Assembly: GCF_008831285.2 (NCBI RefSeq)
Contig: NC_045138.2
Location: forward strand, 16,091,934 to 16,155,933
DNA length: 64,000 nucleotides
Reading direction: 5' to 3'
From: Nymphaea colorata
Lineage: Eukaryota > Streptophyta > Magnoliopsida > Nymphaeales > Nymphaeaceae
The notes under the pieces are model-generated. The model saw nothing but the letters and a program-made list of their open reading frames with translations, did no database searches and was not told where the DNA came from. Shown here piece after piece: positions 60,121 to 64,000 of this stretch (the stretch's first letter is position 1; each line of letters starts with the position of its first letter). The position numbers and the translations under genes are program-made.

Positions 60121-62250
60121 GTGTTCCATACCATCATTTTTGTACAGTGCCGATGCAACATAGCTTCGGACATTTGATATCTCTAACTAAATTGGATGTA
60201 CTTGTCTTTGAAAAGTATATTGAAAGTTGTTGGTTATGCTTCCTCTCCATTCGTGATTCTGACATTCTCTCCATAAGTGTTCAGTAGGGGACTCGTGAAA
60301 AGCATGCTGAGGAAAAGCCCAGAGCATCGACCAAGTGTACGTATAGAATGCCATTCCTGGGATTTTACTTTTTCATATGTGATGTTCCCCCATGCCCGTT
60401 CATTGGAGTAGGTATTGAGTCAAAAAATGTTGTTCTTGATGGTCAAGCTGGATAGGCCCATGGGTTTTGAACCTCAGACCAAGTTATGAAAACGGTGCAA
60501 CTATTTGACACAAATTTGGCGGATCTTCTCGACACAAATTTGCCATTTTTTACCTGCAAAAGGGAAGGGAAACAAAGCCCAATTTTGCCCAGTTTCAGTA
60601 TACATGTTAACATTTACAAAGAACGTTACTAACAGCAGATAACTTGTTCAGATCATTCTTTTGACGGACTCGCAGAAGATGCATGACCAGCATATTCAGA
60701 GATGTACCAAGTCTTCATAAAAGAATTATAGTTAATTGGCTTGCCTTATCCCCTTGCTTGTTTCTGAATGGGCCAAATAGGTTGGGTTTCTCAAGTCCTC
60801 AATCCTTGTATGGAAGCTTTAGATTTTGATGTTGACCAACGCTAATTTGGCTTATCAGGCTGCAGGTCTTTTGAAGCATCCAGTTCTCCAGCCTTACGCT
60901 CTCAAGATCCATCTCAAATCCATACAGATGCGTGGTTTTCTTCCATTCCACCTGCATGGGTATGGTGGTACTATTGATGATTTTGATGATAACCATAACC
61001 CAGAAAGACGTTCGTGTGTGGATTGTGTCGTTAACTTCAGATTCTCTGAGGTAGAGGACAAGTATATTCCATCAAACCTTGAAGAGAAGAGACGGTCATT
61101 CTGCGACGAGAAAATATTGAGAGCTTGTGATCCTGACGACGATCAAGACTTAAAGTTTGGGAGGAGGAGCGCATACAGTAGTCCCATCTTTCTGAAGCAT
61201 GAACTTAGCGAGGTATCTGATGCCTGTTGCCATGCTGAAGACACCAACATCAGAAAGCCTCAACGTTTGAAGGGCTCTCGTGTTACAGCAACTCCTAGAC
61301 AAAGTTCCCCCGTCTGCATGCAAGCGTCTGCCAAAGCTTGCTCAACACCACCGAGAAGATCAACATTGCCAAAGATTCCTAGAACTGGCATAACCCGGGA
61401 GTCGGTAAGATCATCTGTTTCTCACTGTTCATTTTTTTCACACAGAACATGCTAAAGACCTCTAGCATCTTGACTCGCCTAAATGTTCACAGCTATGCTC
61501 AACCGTCTGAGGTTTTTCATTTTGCCGTATGAAGTCATCAAAAGTTGCTTTCCTCTTTTGCTGCAGCCTTTCACAGGACGAACTCCGGACTACCAATACA
61601 GTAGGCATGGTCGCCGAGCATCATTACCGCTACCCACAAAAGCAAGTGTGCAGACACCTCGTATCCCCAGCTCTGCAACGCCAAGAATCTCGCACACGTA
61701 CATTACTCCGCGAACATCTTCTGCTGATACAGGATCGCCTGACCAAAGTTGTTAATAGGCGGCAACCGGCCAAGCACACCATACAGCTTCTGCAGCATGT
61801 GGACTCGCCTGATGTCTCCGTCAATGAGCCTCGAATCGACAAGATTGCAGAGTTCCCGTTACCATGCAATGGCGAGCCTCTTTTTACCAAGGCTCAGAAG
61901 AGAAAAAATGTGAAATCGGCTAGCGCTGCCATTCAGGAGTGCCTATCCAACACAGGAAAAACGGACTATAAGAATACATGAAACGCCTGGGAAGTGTGGG
62001 TTCAATGAGGTTATGAATGTGATAAGGAGCAATTCGGGTGGCCTGGGATCGGCTGATGGCGTTGGAGAGGAGGTCTGTTCTGGCAGGTTATCCGTTGATT
62101 CACAGAACTATCGGTTCAACACTAGGTCGCATCAGCAGCTTGCCGAGGATCTGGAAGGGCTGCTAGAGTTCAGCGTGCGGTTGCTGAATCAGGAGAGGTA
62201 TAAGGAATTGGGAGATGACAACAAGAGGCTAGCAACAAGCACGCTCTTTC

Positions 62251-63241
62251 TTGTTTTTCTCTTTTTCCATATGATTGAAATTGATCTTAATGGCTATAAA
62301 ATTATATTATGCCAAGATCAAAAATTAGATTTGGATATGACTTGTAGAATTTATACATATGTTTACATATGTGTAAGTGTGACTTTGATAACTGATGCAT
62401 TTGAATCGTATGATGGTTATGACATAATCTCGTATTTGCTTTGATCAAGTAATAATATCCATGCATGATTACCGGTTTCACATGGACTTGGATCTAGATT
62501 TAGCTTGGCTTGAGACATATGTATGTGTTTGCGTTTTACAAATTGGCTTGAATTATTATGTGGGGTTCAAAACTGTGTGCTAATGAATAAAATGCATGTG
62601 TTTGTGAACATATGATTGAAATTGATCTTAACAGCTAGAAACTCTTATTATGCCAATTATGTAAGTTCAGACACCACACATAATATTCACTTTGTGTTCA
62701 CCACATGTAATTAAGGAATCATATAAGCATTGACTGTATGTTTAAATGTTTAAACTACAGATTGAATGCTCATGATGATTAATGCATATTTGACTTGACC
62801 TTAAATGGTTCGAACTGTTCAGAAGAACATGGTGGTACATGCTCTCGCGGCAAGAGGAAGGAGGCGAGAGTTACCCTTCCACCTGAGTAAGGCTGAGGAG
62901 TTCCGATAATCGTCACTTAGGTTTTTAAAATGCTTTTATCTTACTGTGCATATATATTTCACAGTGACAGCAAGTATTAACTTTAATGCTTTCATGTTCT
63001 AGTAAAAAATTGACCAAGACAGTAGGGTCCTTACAAACCCACGAAGGCTGGCTTCATTCGAGGCTTCTCCACCTGCTTTCCCACCAAGTGGAGGAATTCC
63101 TCTTGCTTGTCAGTGTCTGTCGCCCCCAGTTGCACCTCCTCCTCTCCCTTCGGGAGGCTCTCACCTCCTTGTTGAAGGTTCAGGCTCCTGCGACGCTCGA
63201 GCCTTTTGAGAGAGAAGCTCTTTCAGTACTAACCAGACCCC
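62251..63241. other. No recognised gene; foreign-looking join at 63241
   Basis: The first part is AT-rich without a gene. From about 63000 to 63241 the sequence is GC-richer and, on the minus strand, runs straight on from the LIFEGUARD-like exon after NLFLS, replacing the expected C-terminus. I do not recognise it; it may be inserted transposon DNA. Confidence 0.4.
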
Positions 63242-63645
63242 GCTAAGGAATAGGTTGATGATGTCCAAATAATGACTGATTGAAGCGCAGATGTAATCGT
63301 CGTATCTGTATCTCTTGATCAGATTATCCGTGTCATATATTATATATCCGCTAGAGATGATTGTCCCAATAAAGCCGAGGATCGTATTGGTGATTTTGCC
63401 GAACGGAAACAACCGCTGATCCAAACAAGATATCACAGGAATTCAGAAGTTCAAGCCAAAGGAAATAGAAGGATGCAAATATTTTTATCAACTATTGTCA
63501 AGAAAAGGCATATATATACCCGGATGACGCGAAAGCAAATAAGAGCAACCAATGAGCAGAAGAGGAAAGGCCCAATAATCTGTAGAGAGTCAAGCTCACG
63601 ACCAGCAATGTCGTCACACTTGCTGCTTGCAAGATGGTCCTGCGC
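63242..63645 (-). pseudogene. LIFEGUARD / Bax-inhibitor-1-like gene, broken 3' end
   Basis: Family role: multi-pass membrane protein of the TMBIM/LFG group, which modulates cell death and calcium at endomembranes. Two minus-strand exons. The first, about 63645-63520, reads ILQAASVTTLLVVSLTLY in one frame, then IIGPFLFCSLVALICFRVIR in another. About a dozen residues (the usual TFWAAKRGHDFNF part) are missing at the junction near 63580, so the frame is broken. The second, 63415-63242, reads RLFPFGKITNTILGFIGTII, then YIIYDTDNLIKRYRYDDYIC, and ends YLDIINLFLS, matching the conserved last membrane segments. The normal end (SLLTIFRAAD-like) is replaced by unrelated sequence. Exons for the N-terminal half would lie right of 63645; I did not identify any before the window ends. 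Confidence 0.85.
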
Positions 63646-64000
63646 CTGCTCCAACCAATGTAAGGGTTTCAATGAATTTTTCTTAGGAAAGGTTGCCTAA
63701 ACTCAACTCAAATGACATTAAGATTATTTGGTGATTTGAGAGCAGGTGTTACATTGTTGGTTGAATGATTCAAAAAACATCGGGTTGATGCATAATAAGA
63801 AACGCTTGTACTGGACTTATGTTCCACTTTTGTGGAGTTTTCTATGTGTGTGTGTGTGAGATATATATATATATATATATTATTTTTGCATCATCTAGTG
63901 TTTTTTCATATATTTTTCTTTTAATAATCTAGCATAATAAATCAGACTAGCTCCTTGATGAGGTAGCTGGGTGACTTTAGATAGTTATATATATAACGGA
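63646..64000. other. AT-rich window end
   Basis: No exon of the LIFEGUARD-like gene is recognised here. A (TG)n(AT)n microsatellite is at about 63848-63880. Confidence 0.4.

Larger units (their letters stand above)
54793..62250 (+). pseudogene. NEK5/6-like protein kinase, unprocessed pseudogene
   Basis: Family role: NIMA-related Ser/Thr kinase linked to microtubules and directional cell growth in plants. The exon-intron structure is kept, so this is not a retrocopy. Exons: 54793-54878, 55069-55135, 55885-55957, 56605-56651, 56753-56798, 56888-56968, 57077-57119, 57219-57268, 57587-57667, 57763-57812, 58610-58683, 60285-60336, 60859-61404 and 61567 onward. Preserved: [20 protein letters not shown] (Gly loop), VLKKIRLARQT (Lys), LHRDVK, DFGLAK and [13 protein letters not shown]-terminal SPDVSVNEPRIDKI and LEGLLEFSVRLLNQERY. 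Lesions: 7-base insertion in exon 3 (55906-55912); exon 4 acceptor AG read as AT, and GCYVC changed to a TGA stop (56608-56610); 1-base loss in SDIWSL (about 57658); stop at 61753-61755 with frame change before SPDVSV; another frame change near 62000; the last 25 or so residues lost. An 80-base tandem duplication doubles the exon 2 acceptor. Confidence 0.93.

Noticed and set aside
59680-60163. Overlapping long open frames on both strands as real genes
   Set aside because: They lie in a GC-rich insertion within an intron, overlap in antisense and have no recognised domain; described as a possible mobile element instead.
54793-62250. Calling the NEK locus an intact gene
   Set aside because: Exon lengths show insertions and deletions out of frame, a stop and a lost acceptor inside the kinase domain, and further frame changes after it.

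Overview
The window is nuclear DNA from a flowering plant. The evidence is split genes with GT-AG introns, plant-specific families (plastid homogentisate solanesyltransferase, a GPI-anchored lipid-transfer protein, a long P-class PPR protein, NEK5/6-type and LIFEGUARD-type sequences), a plant-type tRNA-Asp and plant Copia and LINE remnants. I cannot place it below angiosperm level from sequence alone.

Layout. 0.9-7.3 kb (+): the 3' ten coding exons of a PP2A catalytic-subunit gene (subfamily II type); its first exon lies left of the window. 9.4-13.1 kb (-): a three-exon GPI-anchored nsLTP gene whose 3-kb second intron holds a tandem segmental duplication. 13.2-18.5 kb: no gene, but a striking purine/pyrimidine foldback element at 17.4-17.9 kb. 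18.6-25.2 kb (-): a complete ten-exon homogentisate solanesyltransferase gene (404 codons), with a nested CGATACG-rich element in intron 6. 25.3-29.4 kb: intergenic with a LINE 3' remnant. 29.4-32.3 kb (-): an intact intronless 950-residue PPR gene. 34.5 kb (+): tRNA-Asp(GTC). 34.6-42.4 kb: gene-poor and repeat-rich. 42.4-43.8 kb (-): a decayed Copia element. 44.3-49.1 kb: a nearly 5-kb inverted repeat carrying what looks like a broken 5' piece of a UBC15-18 type E2 gene; next to it are copies of segments found elsewhere in the window. 52-62.2 kb (+): a NEK5/6-like kinase pseudogene that kept its intron-exon structure but has at least six independent disabling lesions. 63.2-63.65 kb (-): the broken 3' end of a LIFEGUARD/BI-1 like gene.

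No operon logic applies. The intact genes act in unrelated places: PP2A in cytosolic/nuclear dephosphorylation, LTPG at the cell surface, HST in the plastid envelope for plastoquinone-9, PPR in organelle RNA metabolism, and tRNA-Asp in translation. The right half (about 42-64 kb) is notable for gene decay and rearrangement: a retroelement, a palindrome-like duplication, a captured gene fragment and two pseudogenes, with no intact protein gene after the PPR gene. I saw no CRISPR array, prokaryotic operon or clearly new biological system. The best candidates for follow-up are the large inverted repeat with its E2 fragment, the multi-lesion NEK pseudogene with its duplicated leader, and the nested CGATACG element.
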